The notes: a model not told the origin generated them from the sequence alone. DNA of 64,000 nucleotides from Lentisphaerota bacterium (GCA_018676675.1 JABHEG010000134.1:62001-126000); one strand, 5' to 3'; shown: positions 44,540 to 53,939, counted from the stretch's first letter. Translations and numbers: made by a program.

Positions 44540-45511
44540 ATGAAAGTCTTTGTTACAGGTGGAGCTGGATATATCGGCAGCATTGCCACGGAAGTGCTGT
44601 TGAATAAGGGGCACGAGGTCGTCGTCTTTGACAACCTGGACCGTGGCCATCGGGAGGCCGTTGACGCCCGCGCCAGGCTCATTGTTGGCGATCTGCGCGA
44701 CCAGGAGTCCATCCGGACCGCTATGCGTGAGATCACGCCGGACGCCATTCTGCACTTTGCGGCTTACACGCTGGTCCCCGAGTCCATGGCTGATCCGCTG
44801 ATGTACTTCCACAACAACGTGGGAGGCGGCATGAACTTGGTCAAGGCCATGCTCGAAGTCGGCGTCCCGAAATTCATTTTCTCCTCCACCTGTGCGACCT
44901 ACGGAACGCCGATAAAGGTCCCCATTCCGGAAGACATTCCCCAGTGTCCGGAGAACCCCTATGGCGAATCCAAACTGATGCTGGAGACGACATTACGGTG
45001 GGCCCAGGAACAGTGCGGGATCCAGGCGGTTTTCCTCCGCTACTTCAATGCATGCGGAGCGACAGAACGGCTTGGCGAAGACCACACCCCCGAATCACAT
45101 CTGATCCCGGTCGTCCTGCAGGTTCCTCTCGGGAAACGGGACTCCATCAGCATCTTCGGGACCGACTACAACACGCCCGACGGCACCTGCGTCCGTGACT
45201 ACATTCATGTGGTGGATCTGGCAGAGGCACACGTGCTCGCACTGACCGGAGACCATCATGGAGCGTTCAACCTGGGTAACGGCGAAGGCTACTCCGTCAA
45301 AGAGGTGGTTGACGTGGCCCGGGAAGTGACCGGTCACGACATTCCGGTCGAGCTGACGGGGCGCAGGCCGGGCGATGCGGAAAAGCTGATAGCTCAGGCT
45401 GACAAAGCCCGCGACGTGCTGGGATGGCGCCCCAGGTTCCGCGACCTCAAGACCATAATGACCCATGCGTGGGCATGGCACGAGAGCCACCCCAACGGAT
45501 ACGAATCCTGA
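44540..45511 (+). CDS. galE: UDP-glucose 4-epimerase
   Basis: 323 residues from the ATG at 44540 with AGGAGG 5 bases upstream. An extended SDR: NAD-binding TGGAGYIGS (6-14), D31-N32 at the end of strand 2, S116/T117 in FSSTCATYG, and the catalytic YGESK with Y141 and K145, followed by RYFNACGA and the DGTCVRDYIHVVDLAEAH block of GalE proteins. It interconverts UDP-glucose and UDP-galactose. Next to an alpha-galactosidase it would close a Leloir-type route for galactose or supply UDP-galactose for the glycosyltransferases downstream. Start and length match the family. Confidence 0.95.
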   Translation: MKVFVTGGAGYIGSIATEVLLNKGHEVVVFDNLDRGHREAVDARARLIVGDLRDQESIRTAMREITPDAILHFAAYTLVPESMADPLMYFHNNVGGGMNLVKAMLEVGVPKFIFSSTCATYGTPIKVPIPEDIPQCPENPYGESKLMLETTLRWAQEQCGIQAVFLRYFNACGATERLGEDHTPESHLIPVVLQVPLGKRDSISIFGTDYNTPDGTCVRDYIHVVDLAEAHVLALTGDHHGAFNLGNGEGYSVKEVVDVAREVTGHDIPVELTGRRPGDAEKLIAQADKARDVLGWRPRFRDLKTIMTHAWAWHESHPNGYES

Positions 45512-45650
45512 CTCTCCCCCCGGTGCAAAGAGCTAATCTGCTCCCGTGAGCGCCCCCGATTCCTACGACCAGCAGCACGATCCGGAAACCGGGGCACCGT
45601 GGGCGTGTCTATCCCGTGAACGGAAGTACGACAACGGAAAACCGGATGGA

Positions 45651-46835
45651 ATGAGCAGGATGCCTGACACAGCCCGCCAACGACGAAACTCGATGATCGC
45701 TCTTGCCGGCTTCCTCTGTAGTGGCCTCCTGGTACATCCGGCACTGGCTGAAACGGCCGATGAAGAAAGCAGGGACTGGGGCAGCTTCCGAGCCGACCAG
45801 GGGCTGACCGGTGTGGCGAAAATGCCCATCACGTTCCCGCTTGAGAACGCCTGGACGTTTGCGACAGAAGACCAGGTCAAATCCTCGGCCGCCATCGATT
45901 CCGAGCACGTCTACGTGGGCTCCACCGATGGCAACGTATACGCCCTCAAACGAACAACGGGCCTGCTTGCCTGGAAACAACCCGTGCCCGGTGGTGTGGA
46001 AGCCCCGGTGCTGCTCCTTGGCGACCTCCTGTACGTTGGGTCACTCGACGGCATCTTTGTCGCGCTGCAGGCATCAACCGGAGCGGAGATCTGGCGTCAT
46101 GATGCCGGGGCCAAGATCACAGGCTCAGCGAACTGGCTTCCCGCCCCCGACGGGAAACCGGGCAGCATTGTCGTGGGAAGCTATGATAGCAGCGTTCGCT
46201 GCCTGGCCGTTGAAGACGGCAAGCTTCTGTGGCGCTTTGAGGCTGAGAGCTACGTCAACGGAACACCGTGTGTCAACGACGGACGCGTGGTGTTTGGCGG
46301 GTGTGACGCCCACCTTCGAGTACTGGATGGTCAAAACGGAGTCGAGTCATTCGCCGTTGATGCGGGGTCGTATGTGGCAGGCTCTGCCGCCGTGACCGAC
46401 AACCAGGCGTTCTTCGGCAACTTCGACGGTCAGTTCACCTGCGTTTCCCTCGCGGAACGGAAGATCGTCTGGACGTACACCCCCGAAGACGAGAGCGGCC
46501 CGTTCGTATCGTCGCCTGCAGTAGGAAGAGATCGAGTTGTCGTGGGAGCACGAGACAGCCGGGTCCACTGCCTTGCCCGCCGAACAGGCAAACCGCTCTG
46601 GACGTTCACGACCAACGCTGACGTCGACAGCTCACCGATCATCTGTGGTGACAAGGTTCTGATCGGCTCCTCTGACGGACGTCTCTACCTCCTCGACTTG
46701 GACGATGGCGACCTGCTCTGGAAGTATGAAATCGGCGAAGCTGTCACAACATCCCCGGCCATCGTCCCGGGCCTGGTAGTCATCGGAGCCGACGATGGAA
46801 ACGTCTACGGATTTACGTGGCCAGACGGCAAGTAA
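45651..46835 (+). CDS. Exported BamB/PQQ-like single beta-propeller protein
   Basis: 394 residues from the ATG at 45651; another ATG at 45660 and a GTG at 45546 are possible, but 45651-45660 gives the correct signal peptide (MIALAGFLCSGLLVHPALA). The mature part begins DWGSFRADQGLTGVAKMP and consists of seven regular PQQ blades: VYVGSTDGNVYALKRTTGLLAWKQ, IFVALQASTGAEIWRH, VRCLAVEDGKLLWRF, FTCVSLAERKIVWTY, VHCLARRTGKPLWTF, LYLLDLDDGDLLWKY. The regularity is closer to BamB than in the other propellers of this window, but operon context does not support a Bam role. It lies 139 bp after galE on the same strand. Confidence 0.88.
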   Translation: MSRMPDTARQRRNSMIALAGFLCSGLLVHPALAETADEESRDWGSFRADQGLTGVAKMPITFPLENAWTFATEDQVKSSAAIDSEHVYVGSTDGNVYALKRTTGLLAWKQPVPGGVEAPVLLLGDLLYVGSLDGIFVALQASTGAEIWRHDAGAKITGSANWLPAPDGKPGSIVVGSYDSSVRCLAVEDGKLLWRFEAESYVNGTPCVNDGRVVFGGCDAHLRVLDGQNGVESFAVDAGSYVAGSAAVTDNQAFFGNFDGQFTCVSLAERKIVWTYTPEDESGPFVSSPAVGRDRVVVGARDSRVHCLARRTGKPLWTFTTNADVDSSPIICGDKVLIGSSDGRLYLLDLDDGDLLWKYEIGEAVTTSPAIVPGLVVIGADDGNVYGFTWPDGK

Positions 46836-46857
46836 CTGAACTGCAGGGAGGGTTCCG

Positions 46858-46882
46858 AGCCGCAATACCTACCAGCGGCTCC
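46858..46882. promoter_or_regulatory. Small hairpin directly before the GT4 start
   Basis: GAGCCG (46858-46863) and CGGCTC (46877-46882) form a 6-bp stem with a 13-base loop, ending five bases before the ATG at 46888. It occupies the place where a Shine-Dalgarno sequence would be, and none is visible, so it could either end the upstream transcript or mask the start. Confidence 0.3.
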
Positions 46883-46887
46883 ACACG

Positions 46888-48183
46888 ATGAAGGTCATTC
46901 AGCTAACCCCAGGCTCAGGAGGGACGTTCTACTGTCAGAACTGTCTTCGAGACAGCTCACAGGTGAAGGCCCTGCGAACGCTTGGGCACGATGTCGTGAT
47001 GGTCCCGATGTATCTCCCGCTCTTTGTGGACGAAGACGCTCTCGGCTCGGAGGCCCCGGTCTTCTTCGGCGCCGTCAGTCTCTACCTGTGCGAACGATTC
47101 CCCATTCTGAGGCGCCTGCCCACATGGCTATTACACGCGTTGGACTCCCCGGCAATCCTGAAGTGGGCCGCGGGGAAGGCCGGCTCCACCCGAGCCAGCG
47201 GACTTGAAGAGATGACCCTGTCCATGCTGCGGGGTGAAGAGGGGCGCCAGGCCGAGGAGCTGAACACCTTGGTAGATTGGCTGACTCACGAGGGCAAACC
47301 GGACATCGTCCACCTGTCCAACGCGCTGCTTCTGGGACTCGCCAAACCCATCCGTGAGCAGTTGGGCGTACCGGTGGTCTGCAGCCTCCAGGATGAGGAC
47401 GTATGGGTGGATGCAATGCCTTCGCCCGGCAAAGAAGCCGTGTGGAAAGAAATGAGTCAACAGGCCGCCCACGTGGACCGGTTCGTGGCAGTCAGCGATT
47501 TCTATGCAAAGCAGATGGAAGCCAAGCTCTCCCTGAGCCCGGATCGCATCTCAGTGGTGCCGATCGGCATTGATCTGGCTGGGTACGAACCGGCCGCCAG
47601 TCCGCCGGCGCCGGCGGTCGGGTTCCTCTCCCGCCTATCCCCATCCCTCGGTCTGCAGACGCTCGTTGAGGCCTTCATCCTCCTCCGAGAGGACTCCCGC
47701 CTTCAAAACGTCCGCCTCCGAGTGATGGGAGGACAGACTGACGACGACGCACGCTTTGTGGAAGAGCTGAAACGCCGCCTCGCCCAACGTAACCTGCTGG
47801 ACGACGTCGACTTTCTGACCAGCTTCGGGCGCACAGAACGTCAGGAGTTTCTCAGGTCGCTGTCTATGCTCTCGGTTCCTGTCGCTGCGGGTGAAGCATT
47901 CGGGACGTATCAGATCGAGGCGTTGGCCTGTGGCGTCCCGGTGGTCCAGCCAAACGCCGGTGCGTTCCCCGAGATCGTCGAACGAACAGGCGGCGGGATC
48001 ATCTACGACCCCAATGACCCCCCCGTGCTGTCTCAGGCCCTCGTGTCGCTTCTGACAGACCTCGAACGTGCCCGAAAGCTGGGGCGGCGTGGCCGGCGTG
48101 TCGTCTTGGACAAGTTCGGCATCGAGCAGATGGCACGCAACCTGATGGCGGTCTACCGGGAATTGGTCGCCCCTGGTCGGTGA
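46888..48183 (+). CDS. Glycosyltransferase family 4
   Basis: 431 residues with a GT-B fold. The N-terminal domain opens MKVIQLTPGSGGTFYCQNCLRD, and the C-terminal domain holds VGFLSRLSPSLGLQTLVEAF, LRVMGGQTDDDARFVEELKRRL, and the donor-binding helix VAAGEAFGTYQIEALACGVPVVQPNAGAFPEIVERTGGG (the ExxxxxACGxPVV signature of GT4). No Shine-Dalgarno is visible but the conserved N terminus supports the start. Cytoplasmic. It transfers a nucleotide-sugar unit onto a lipid or sugar acceptor. Followed after 57 bp by an ABC exporter. Confidence 0.92.
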   Translation: MKVIQLTPGSGGTFYCQNCLRDSSQVKALRTLGHDVVMVPMYLPLFVDEDALGSEAPVFFGAVSLYLCERFPILRRLPTWLLHALDSPAILKWAAGKAGSTRASGLEEMTLSMLRGEEGRQAEELNTLVDWLTHEGKPDIVHLSNALLLGLAKPIREQLGVPVVCSLQDEDVWVDAMPSPGKEAVWKEMSQQAAHVDRFVAVSDFYAKQMEAKLSLSPDRISVVPIGIDLAGYEPAASPPAPAVGFLSRLSPSLGLQTLVEAFILLREDSRLQNVRLRVMGGQTDDDARFVEELKRRLAQRNLLDDVDFLTSFGRTERQEFLRSLSMLSVPVAAGEAFGTYQIEALACGVPVVQPNAGAFPEIVERTGGGIIYDPNDPPVLSQALVSLLTDLERARKLGRRGRRVVLDKFGIEQMARNLMAVYRELVAPGR

Positions 48184-48240
48184 GAATCAGTACATGTCCG
48201 GAACGAGACGTCAGGGATGCCGGTCCTGGAAGGAAGAAGA

Positions 48241-48930
48241 ATGCCTGATACCAAGGTCCTGCTCGAACTGGAAAACGTAACGAAGACGTATGCCGGCCCG
48301 ACGCCGGATGAGGATGTGCAGGTGTTGCGGGGCGTGTCCCTGGGAGTGGCTGAAGGGGAGACTCTCGCCGTTGTTGGCCCGTCAGGCTCGGGAAAGAGCA
48401 CCTTGCTCAATCTGATGGGAGCCCTGGACCGGGCCACCACCGGGTCCGTTCGCCTCGGCAACCTCGACCTGGGCACACTATCCGATGCTGAGCTCGCGGC
48501 TGTACGGAACCAGACGATCGGCTTCATCTTCCAGCTGCACCACCTGCTCCCACAGTGCACCGCACTTGAGAACGTGTTGGTGCCGACTCTCGCTGGGCAC
48601 GCGCCTGGCCAAGGCGACACGGTCGGACACGCCCGGGACCTTCTCGCACGCGTCGGACTTGAGCACCGAATGAACCATCTACCGGGGCAGCTCTCCGGGG
48701 GAGAGAGACTCCGCGTGGCCGTCGCCAGATCGCTGGTCAATCGGCCGCAGATTGTACTTGCTGATGAACCAACGGGCTCGCTTGACCGGGAAGCGACAGA
48801 ACGCGTCGTTGAGTTGCTGCTTTCACTCAATGAAGAAGATGGTGTGGCGTTGGTTTTCGTCACTCATGCGAAGGACGTGGCCTCCCGCCTCAACCGAGTG
48901 TGCAGATTGGAAGACGGCGAGCTTCGGTGA
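48241..48930 (+). CDS. ABC transporter ATP-binding protein (LolD/YbbA-like)
   Basis: 229 residues from the ATG at 48241 with GGAAGGAAGAAG just upstream. Walker A GPSGSGKST (46-54), Q-loop FIFQLHHLLPQCTALENV, signature LSGGERLRVAVARSL, Walker B IVLADEPTGSLD and the H-loop FVTHAKD are all complete. The HHLLPQxTALENV segment is typical of the LolD/MacB/YbbA class that powers lipoprotein or lipid-linked substrate release at the inner membrane. The partner permease starts 94 bp downstream. Confidence 0.95.
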   Translation: MPDTKVLLELENVTKTYAGPTPDEDVQVLRGVSLGVAEGETLAVVGPSGSGKSTLLNLMGALDRATTGSVRLGNLDLGTLSDAELAAVRNQTIGFIFQLHHLLPQCTALENVLVPTLAGHAPGQGDTVGHARDLLARVGLEHRMNHLPGQLSGGERLRVAVARSLVNRPQIVLADEPTGSLDREATERVVELLLSLNEEDGVALVFVTHAKDVASRLNRVCRLEDGELR

Positions 48931-49024
48931 GACTTCGGCTCCCCTTGCTCCCCGAATCAGCTGCCGCCATCGCCACGGCAGCTTCCCCGAGCTACCATGG
49001 CGCAAGAACACAGGACAATGCCCC

Positions 49025-52000
49025 GTGCGCACACTGACTCTGATAGCACGAAGCTTAAGCTTCTACCGGCGGACGCATCTATGGACGGCAGTGGGGGCCG
49101 CCCTGGGGACGGGCGTCCTCGTTGGGGCGCTCGTCGTAGGCGACTCCGTACGTGAGAGTCTCCGCCGTCTCAGCCTCCTGCGTCTCGGCGAAACCCATTT
49201 TGCCCTGGATGCTGGGGACCGTTTCCTCCGAGCAGGGATTGCCGACGAGCTGACGGAAGCGACCGGCGGAGTGACCGCCCCTGTGGTGCGCGTCCACGGA
49301 GTGGCAGTCAGCCCGGACACAGACAAAAGACTCAATCAGGTTCAGATTCTGGGAGTGGATGATCGATTCGGGAGGCTGAGCCAGGCAGGCAATGCCCCGC
49401 TTGAGCCGAAGCCGGGAGACGTATGGCTGAATACGAGAGCCGCAGACGCGCTGAACGCAGCTCCGGGAAGCACTGTCGTTATCAGACTGGATCGTCCCGG
49501 AATTCTGCCCCGGGAAGCCCCCCTGTCAACCGTCAAGGACCGAAGACTGGGACTGCGTTGCCGCGTTGCCGGAGTCCTCAGCGACGATCAGGCAGGACGG
49601 TTCAGCCTCCGAGCGAGCCAGATTCCTCCCCACACAGCTGTCCTTCAGCGAGAGTGGCTCGCCTCAAAGCTGGGGCGCCCGGGGCGAGCCAATCTGCTGC
49701 TGGCCACGCCGAAAGGCGATCCTGCCTGTACGCTGTCCGGACTGCGGGAAGCGCTGGCGTCGCACCTCACCCTCACTGACACGGCCCTTAGCATAAGAGA
49801 ACTCTCTGACCGAGGACAGTGGGAGCTGCGCTCAGACAGCGTGTTCATCCCGTCGTCTGTAGCCGAAGCCGCCCTCGCCCCCAATCTGCGCGGATACCCC
49901 GTCTTCACCTACTTCGCCGATGCTGTCAAAGCGGGTTCGCGGGAGACTCCCTACTCATTCATCGCCGGAGTGACTGAGAAACACATTGGGGTCCCGTTGG
50001 GCGACGAGGGCATCGCGATCAACGCCTGGCTGGCCGAAGACCTGGACGCCGGCACGGGTGACACAATCGAGCTTTCATACCGCGTCTTCGGGCCACTGCG
50101 ATCCCTGGAACGGCGGCACAAGACACTGACGGTCGAAGCCGTTTTGCCTCTGACGGGAGCGGCCCTGGATCCCACTCTCATGCCCGCGTTCCCGGGGCTG
50201 GCGGAAGCCGCCACGTGCACGGAGTGGCGGCCGGGCCTGACCATCGACACGGGCCGGATCCGCCCCAAAGATGAATCTTACTGGGCGACTCACAAGGGCA
50301 CCCCCAAAGCCTTTGTGTCGCTGGCAACCGCGCAACAGCTCTGGAGCAATCGCTACGGGAAGCACACGGCCGTTCGGTTCCCACAGACACGCTTCGCAAC
50401 GGCTGAGGAGCTTGAGCAGAAGCTGCTCGGAGCGCTGTCACCCTTGGACTTCGACCTGGACTTCGCTCCGGTGCGCTCACAGGCGCTGGCCGCCAGCAAA
50501 GGCTCCGCCGATTTCGGCCAGCTCTTCCTTGGACTCAGCTTCTTCATCATTGTGGCCGCCGTCATGCTGACCGGGCTCATGTTCGGCGTCATGATCGACC
50601 AGCGGCAGAGCGAAACGGGCCTGCTGCTGGCGGTGGGATTCACTCCCAGTCAGGTCCGCCGGACACTACTGACCGAAGGGCTCGTATTAGCCTTTCTGGG
50701 CGTTGCCGCAGGCGTCTGGCTCGGAATTGCGTACAGTCGCGGCGTGCTCTGGGCTCTGTGCTCCGTCTGGCAAGACGCCGTCCGCACCACGGATCTGGTC
50801 GTGGACGTGCGTCCGGGCACAGCCGTGACGGGAGCACTGGTCGGTCTGCTTGCCGCTCTGTTCGCCATGTGGATCACGGCCAGACGCCATTCCCGCCGCC
50901 CCGTTCATAGTCTGCAGAGCAGAACGGCCGCCATGCCAGGAAAGCGAAGGGGCGAGCGGCGCCACATTCGCTACGCAGCGGGCGCCTGTCTGATTGGAGC
51001 CGCAACCATCCTGGCAACGACCGATGCCGGTACAGGCAAAGAGAGCGCCGGGGCCTTCTTTGGTGCCGGTGCGTTGCTACTGGCGGGAACTCTGGCCCTA
51101 TGCTGGGAAGCCCTTGCTGCCCGGAACTGCCGCAGGAGCGTCCCCCGTGTCAAGCTCGCAGCAGTCGCCATGAACCGCCTCGCGGCCTCCCCTGGGCGGA
51201 GCGTAGGAACGATCGCACTTGTTGCCTGTGGCGTCTTCCTGGTGACGGCCGTGGCCGCCAACCGACACGACCCACAGAAATCTCCCCACAAGCGCACATC
51301 AGGGACGGGTGGATTCGCCTTTTTCGGGGAAACCACTCTCCCGTTGCTCGATGATCTCAACGTTCCCCAGCGTCGACGCTCCCTCGGTCTGGGAAATCTG
51401 GACGCGGAAGCGTTCTCAGCCGTGCCTCTCAGAATTCGGAATGGAGATGACGCGAGTTGTGCAAACCTCAATCGTGTTCAGCAACCGGCCCTGGCAGGTG
51501 TTGCCTCCGAAGAGTTGGACAGGCGGAGAGCGTTCACGTTCGCCAAGCTCCCGCCCGAAGCCAACGCCGAGGCGCCGTGGAGCGTCCTTGATACGGAACT
51601 GGGGGACGGCACCATACCGGGAATTGCTGACTACAACGTGATCGTCTGGAGTCTTGGGAAGTCGGTAGGGGACACGATTTCCTACACCGACGACCAAGGA
51701 CGCCCGCTCAAAGTGCGCCTGGTCGCGGGGCTGGCGAACTCAATTCTGCAAGGCTATGTCCTGATCTCCGACCGCGCCTTCCGGGAGCATTTCCCATCGA
51801 TCGCCGGTACCCGTGCCCTGCTCATCGATGTGTCCCGCGAGCACGAGCAGAGCGTTGAGAAGGCACTGACGGACCGGTTTGCCGATCTCGGCATGCTGCT
51901 CACACCGGCCGCCCGCCGAATGGCAGACATCGCCCGATTGGAAGACACGTATCTGGCCATCTTCCTGGTGCTGGGAGGGCTGGGCCTCGTACTTGGCAGC

Positions 52001-52327
52001 GTTGGGCTGGGAGCCGTTGTACTGAAGAACGTGGAGGAACGGCGTGGGGAGTTGGCTCTGCTTCGGGCAGTGGGTTTCAGCCGGGCTCGAACCATTCGCC
52101 TGCTGCTTGTGGAACACGCAGCGCTGCTGGTCCTCGGTGTCGTGTGCGGGACAGTGTCAGCCGGCTTGGCCATCCTCCCCGCGATCGTTGCCCCCGGTGG
52201 GACCGTTCCGCATGTCGCTGTGGCCACGATCGTGGCTGGGATTCTGGCTTGTGGGACGACCTGGATCCTTCTCGCCGGTCTCCTGAGCACCCGCGGCCCC
52301 TTCCTTCCCGCCCTGCGGAGCGAGTAA
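49025..52327 (+). CDS. FtsX-type ABC permease (YbbP/LolE-like), two FtsX domains
   Basis: 1100 residues from a GTG at 49025 (AGGA about 9-12 bases upstream); the frame is open further upstream but overlaps the ATPase gene and reads as non-coding. The N terminus is a membrane anchor (TAVGAALGTGVLVGALVVGDSVRESLRRLSLLRLGETHFALD) followed by a large periplasmic domain of MacB_PCD type. A first FtsX domain begins at about residue 497 (FFIIVAAVMLTGLMFGVMIDQRQSETGLLLAVGFTPSQVRRTLLTEG). A middle set of membrane spans and a second periplasmic region follow, then a C-terminal FtsX domain (VVLKNVEERRGELALLRAVGFSRARTIRLLLVEHAALL). The doubled FtsX layout and roughly ten spans match YbbP. Substrate unknown. 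Confidence 0.9.
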   Translation: MRTLTLIARSLSFYRRTHLWTAVGAALGTGVLVGALVVGDSVRESLRRLSLLRLGETHFALDAGDRFLRAGIADELTEATGGVTAPVVRVHGVAVSPDTDKRLNQVQILGVDDRFGRLSQAGNAPLEPKPGDVWLNTRAADALNAAPGSTVVIRLDRPGILPREAPLSTVKDRRLGLRCRVAGVLSDDQAGRFSLRASQIPPHTAVLQREWLASKLGRPGRANLLLATPKGDPACTLSGLREALASHLTLTDTALSIRELSDRGQWELRSDSVFIPSSVAEAALAPNLRGYPVFTYFADAVKAGSRETPYSFIAGVTEKHIGVPLGDEGIAINAWLAEDLDAGTGDTIELSYRVFGPLRSLERRHKTLTVEAVLPLTGAALDPTLMPAFPGLAEAATCTEWRPGLTIDTGRIRPKDESYWATHKGTPKAFVSLATAQQLWSNRYGKHTAVRFPQTRFATAEELEQKLLGALSPLDFDLDFAPVRSQALAASKGSADFGQLFLGLSFFIIVAAVMLTGLMFGVMIDQRQSETGLLLAVGFTPSQVRRTLLTEGLVLAFLGVAAGVWLGIAYSRGVLWALCSVWQDAVRTTDLVVDVRPGTAVTGALVGLLAALFAMWITARRHSRRPVHSLQSRTAAMPGKRRGERRHIRYAAGACLIGAATILATTDAGTGKESAGAFFGAGALLLAGTLALCWEALAARNCRRSVPRVKLAAVAMNRLAASPGRSVGTIALVACGVFLVTAVAANRHDPQKSPHKRTSGTGGFAFFGETTLPLLDDLNVPQRRRSLGLGNLDAEAFSAVPLRIRNGDDASCANLNRVQQPALAGVASEELDRRRAFTFAKLPPEANAEAPWSVLDTELGDGTIPGIADYNVIVWSLGKSVGDTISYTDDQGRPLKVRLVAGLANSILQGYVLISDRAFREHFPSIAGTRALLIDVSREHEQSVEKALTDRFADLGMLLTPAARRMADIARLEDTYLAIFLVLGGLGLVLGSVGLGAVVLKNVEERRGELALLRAVGFSRARTIRLLLVEHAALLVLGVVCGTVSAGLAILPAIVAPGGTVPHVAVATIVAGILACGTTWILLAGLLSTRGPFLPALRSE

Positions 52328-52333
52328 GCCAGC

Positions 52334-53467
52334 CTATCCCCTGCCGGTCAGCCTGTTTCGGAGCACGTGGACGCCCAGCAAGCCGACTCCCACAAAGCCA
52401 ATCACGCACATAAAATGTGTGGCGAGCAGCATGAAGCGGACCATATCCAGGTGGGCAAAGTCTGCCTGCATCCACTTGATCACCACGCCCAAAGCACCCA
52501 GCGCCTCGATCGCGAACAGCCCCACCAGCAGGAAGAAGAGGTGCCCCTCATCCAGAGCCAGAATGCGGCGAGTGAGAACGGTGCAACGCTCACTCCCCGC
52601 GGAAAACAAGTAGCAGCTGAACAGGTAGATCTGCGTACCGGCGCACCCCACGACCAGAAGCAATGCCTGAGTGTGATAGTCGAATACATTGAAAATCAGG
52701 ACTTGCCTGGGCCCCATAAAAAAGGCCAGGGCATGCAGTAGTGAGGTCAGCAGGACAGCCAGGATTCCCATCCACTCAAAAAGCTGCGGCCGCTCCGAGA
52801 GAATGAACAGAAGATGGCGCATCCCGTCTCGCCACGTCCTCAGGTGAGGCTGTCGACTGCGACGGTCACGGCGCAGACCGGACGGGACTTCCACAATCGT
52901 GGAGCGGTGTTTCAAAGCAGCGATGAGCAGCTCGCTGGCGAACTCCATACCTGTCGCCCGAATTCCCCACTCATCGAAGGCGGCTTTCCGCAGGCAGCGG
53001 AAGCCGGAATTGCAGTCGGACAGGCGCCCTCGGAACAGGACATCAATGATCCCGGTCAGCACTGGCGTTCCAAGGTAACGATGGAGGAACGGCATGGCCC
53101 CAGGCTCGATTTGCCCGGTCATTCGCGAAGCGACAGCCATGTCCGCCCCAGCTTGAACGCATCGCTGATAAAGCGCACGCGTGTCCTCGAGACGATAGCT
53201 CCCATCTGCATCCGCAAAGATGACGTAGTCTCCCTCGGCAGCAGCAATCCCTCCCCGAATGGCTGCGCCGTATCCGCGTTCCGACACAGGTACGACCCGG
53301 GCTCCCGCACCCACCGCGATGGCTGCGGAGCCATCGCTGCTGCCGTTGTCAGCAACAACGATCTCCCAGCTTATGCCGCTGCCCTCGAGCGAGGACGACA
53401 CCTCACCAATGCACTCGGGCAGGGTCTCCGCCTCGTTGAGACAGGGGAAAACAAACGTCAAATCCAT
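52334..53467 (-). CDS. Membrane-bound family 2 glycosyltransferase
   Basis: 378 residues from the ATG at 53467. The N-terminal half is a GT-A domain of the DPM1/polyprenol-phosphate type: TFVFPCLNEAETLPECI, ADNGSSDGS, GYGAAIRGGIAAAEGDYVIFADADGSY (the DxD metal site), RMTGQIEPGAMPFLHRYLGTPVLTGII, and LSDCNSGFRCLRK. The C-terminal 140 residues have about four membrane spans (LFEWMGILAVLLTSLLHALAFFMG, LLLVVGCAGTQIYLFSCYLF, HLFFLLVGLFAIEALGALGVV, FMLLATHFMCVIGFVGVGLLG). It probably loads a sugar onto polyprenyl phosphate. The stop is 6 bp from the convergent permease gene. Confidence 0.92.
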   Translation of the reverse strand: MDLTFVFPCLNEAETLPECIGEVSSSLEGSGISWEIVVADNGSSDGSAAIAVGAGARVVPVSERGYGAAIRGGIAAAEGDYVIFADADGSYRLEDTRALYQRCVQAGADMAVASRMTGQIEPGAMPFLHRYLGTPVLTGIIDVLFRGRLSDCNSGFRCLRKAAFDEWGIRATGMEFASELLIAALKHRSTIVEVPSGLRRDRRSRQPHLRTWRDGMRHLLFILSERPQLFEWMGILAVLLTSLLHALAFFMGPRQVLIFNVFDYHTQALLLVVGCAGTQIYLFSCYLFSAGSERCTVLTRRILALDEGHLFFLLVGLFAIEALGALGVVIKWMQADFAHLDMVRFMLLATHFMCVIGFVGVGLLGVHVLRNRLTGRG

Positions 53468-53827
53468 GTGTGTTCCAAGCTGTTTTTGGGAACGCCAAAT
53501 CCGGCAATCATCTGCCTCGCCCAGCCGTGCGAGTATGGCTCGACCGTCCGCGCGCAACGTGGTGCACAACGGCGACACTGTCAAGAGCTCTGGCCCCGGA
53601 GAAGGCAGGCGCAGACGGAGACATCACAACTCACTTCTTAGAAATGAGACCGAATTTGGGGCCATGTCCGCTCAAACACTACTGATGCGGCCGGGAGTAG
53701 TGTTGCATGACCACGCTCACAGAACGGCAAAAATCTCACCATTGAATGCCGCTGGATCAGTAGCTTGACCCGGTGCCAAGCCCTTTCCGCGGAGCCATTG
53801 GACTGAGGGTGTCCGGAAAGCAATTTT

Positions 53828-53939
53828 GACCGCGGATGACACGAATGGCACGGATAGATCGGCGAAGACGTCGGCCATTCTCCGGCAGAACAAGCTCGAA
53901 CTCGTTTCGGGATCCGCGTTATCCGTGCTATCCGCGGTC
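53828..53939. repeat. Imperfect 28-bp inverted repeat of CCGCGGAT/ACACGGAT words
   Basis: GACCGCGGATGACACGAATG... (53828-53855) matches the reverse complement of 53912-53939 (GACCGCGGATAGCACGGATA...) at 22 of 28 positions; the loop is 56 bases. Each arm is itself a chain of CGGATRRCACGGAT-like words, a pattern common in intergenic repeats of PVC genomes. Confidence 0.55.

Noticed and set aside
45651..46835. True BamB of the outer-membrane assembly machine
   Set aside because: Blade pattern is similar, but the protein has no lipobox and its neighbours are galE and a glycosyltransferase rather than der or other bam-linked genes.
48752..49024. N-terminal extension of the FtsX permease overlapping the ATPase gene
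   Set aside because: The extension reads out of the frame of a well-supported ATPase and has no transporter features; the GTG at 49025 starts directly before the first membrane span.
53638..53823. Short minus-strand frame with a faint integrase-core look (HPQSNGSAERAWHR)
   Set aside because: Only 61 codons, no catalytic DDE context, no terminal repeats and no neighbouring fragments in frame.
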